From: a bacterium CG2_30_54_10
GTDB lineage: Bacteria; Muiribacteriota; Ozemobacteria; Ozemobacterales; Ozemobacteraceae
Length of the DNA: 6,077 nucleotides
Direction: 5' to 3'
NCBI GenBank assembly: GCA_001872985.1
Contig: MNYA01000059.1
Location: 1-6,077, forward strand
Position numbers and translations under genes: made by a program. Positions 5,624-6,077 of the stretch are shown in pieces; within the stretch, counting starts at the first letter, position 1, and each line of letters starts with the position of its first letter. The notes beneath the pieces were generated by a model. The model did no database searches, had not been told where the DNA came from, and saw only the letters and a list, made by a program, of their open reading frames with translations.

Positions 5624-6077
5624 TTATTTTTTGCTTTCGGCCGGTTTCTTCTTCATGAAACCGGTTTCGGCCAATTCTTTATCTCTCAATTCTTTTTCTT
5701 CCGCCATACGTACTTTACGAGCCGCGTCTTCAACCATCTCTTCAAATCGTTTTTTATCAATGGATTTCATCAAGGCGGCCTCAGGGGAGATCACTTTGGA
5801 CTTCACGAGAGCTCTTAGGGAATCATCCATTGAGACCATCCCATCTTTGGAGCTTGTTTGTATCAATCCGTTCAGTTTCGTGCTGTCGCCGGTGCGGATA
5901 ATTCCGGGTAGGGCAGAAGTGAAAAGAAGTATTTCAAAAGCAGCTACCCGTCCGGTTCCGTCGATGGTTCGAAGAAGATTTTGAGAAACAACTCCATGCA
6001 GGGAGCTGGCCAAAACCGATCGAATCTGATTCTTTTTCTTGGCGGGGAAAACGTCAATAATTCGATCGATGGTTTTC
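5624..6077 (-). CDS. pilT: PilT-family type IV pilus retraction ATPase, C-terminal part (continues past the window end)
   Basis: About 150 C-terminal residues are visible, and the frame stays open through 6077. Translation upstream of 6013 continues as TIDRIIDVFPAKKKNQIRSV followed by LASSLHGVVSQNLL, the typical PilT C-terminal sequence just after the ATPase core. The residue at 6011-6013 is therefore an internal Leu (TTG), not a start. GRVAAFEILL and LIQTSSKDGMVSMDDSL also match PilT. These hexameric cytoplasmic ATPases drive pilus retraction. The Walker, Asp and His boxes lie outside the window, so activity cannot be judged. Two oddities: the position of the AIRNLIRE retraction motif reads ALPGIIRT, and after SIDKKRF there is a Lys/Glu-rich tail of 39 residues, longer than the short end usual in PilT. 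It could be a paralogue (PilU-like or a gliding/secretion ATPase) rather than the main PilT. The small membrane protein gene follows after 21 bp. Confidence 0.88.
   Translation of the reverse strand, partial: KTIDRIIDVFPAKKKNQIRSVLASSLHGVVSQNLLRTIDGTGRVAAFEILLFTSALPGIIRTGDSTKLNGLIQTSSKDGMVSMDDSLRALVKSKVISPEAALMKSIDKKRFEEMVEDAARKVRMAEEKELRDKELAETGFMKKKPAESKK

Overview
The window looks like a piece of a Gram-negative bacterial chromosome with moderately GC-rich genes. The evidence is a type IV pilus retraction ATPase fragment, a four-helix sensor phosphatase with two large extracytoplasmic parts, and a secreted starch-degrading enzyme. The phylum cannot be fixed from sequence alone. Large Cache/HAMP/SpoIIE-type phosphatases next to pilus and carbohydrate genes recall poorly cultured phyla such as Candidatus Riflebacteria, but this is a low-confidence impression.

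Layout. Positions 1-102 hold one copy of a roughly 102-bp dispersed repeat. It abuts a seven-unit heptamer array (104-152) that supplies the stop codon of the first gene. Positions 138-3053 (minus) encode a 971-residue membrane-anchored SpoIIE/RsbU-type PP2C phosphatase. A 47-bp intergenic region follows, with a near-symmetric -10 element that could fire in both directions. Positions 3101-4903 (plus) encode a secreted GH13 alpha-amylase-family enzyme with a C-terminal CBM20-like starch-binding domain. The convergent gap 4904-5095 holds the second, more complete repeat copy, an imperfect palindrome. Positions 5096-5602 (minus) encode a small two-helix membrane protein of unknown function that starts at TTG behind a strong ribosome binding site. 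It lies 21 bp downstream of the C-terminal part of a PilT-family ATPase (5624 to beyond 6077, minus).

How the genes relate. The phosphatase and the amylase are divergently transcribed from a very short shared region, so linked expression is plausible, but no regulator or sigma/anti-sigma partner is in the window. The small membrane protein is almost certainly co-transcribed with the PilT-family gene and may work with the pilus or gliding apparatus; nothing in its sequence proves this. I see no CRISPR array, transposase, tRNA, rRNA or phage gene. No clearly novel multi-gene system is visible. The most notable signals are the symmetric promoter with a probable near-leaderless phosphatase mRNA, the heptamer array acting as an all-frame stop, and the diverged retraction motif of the PilT-family protein.
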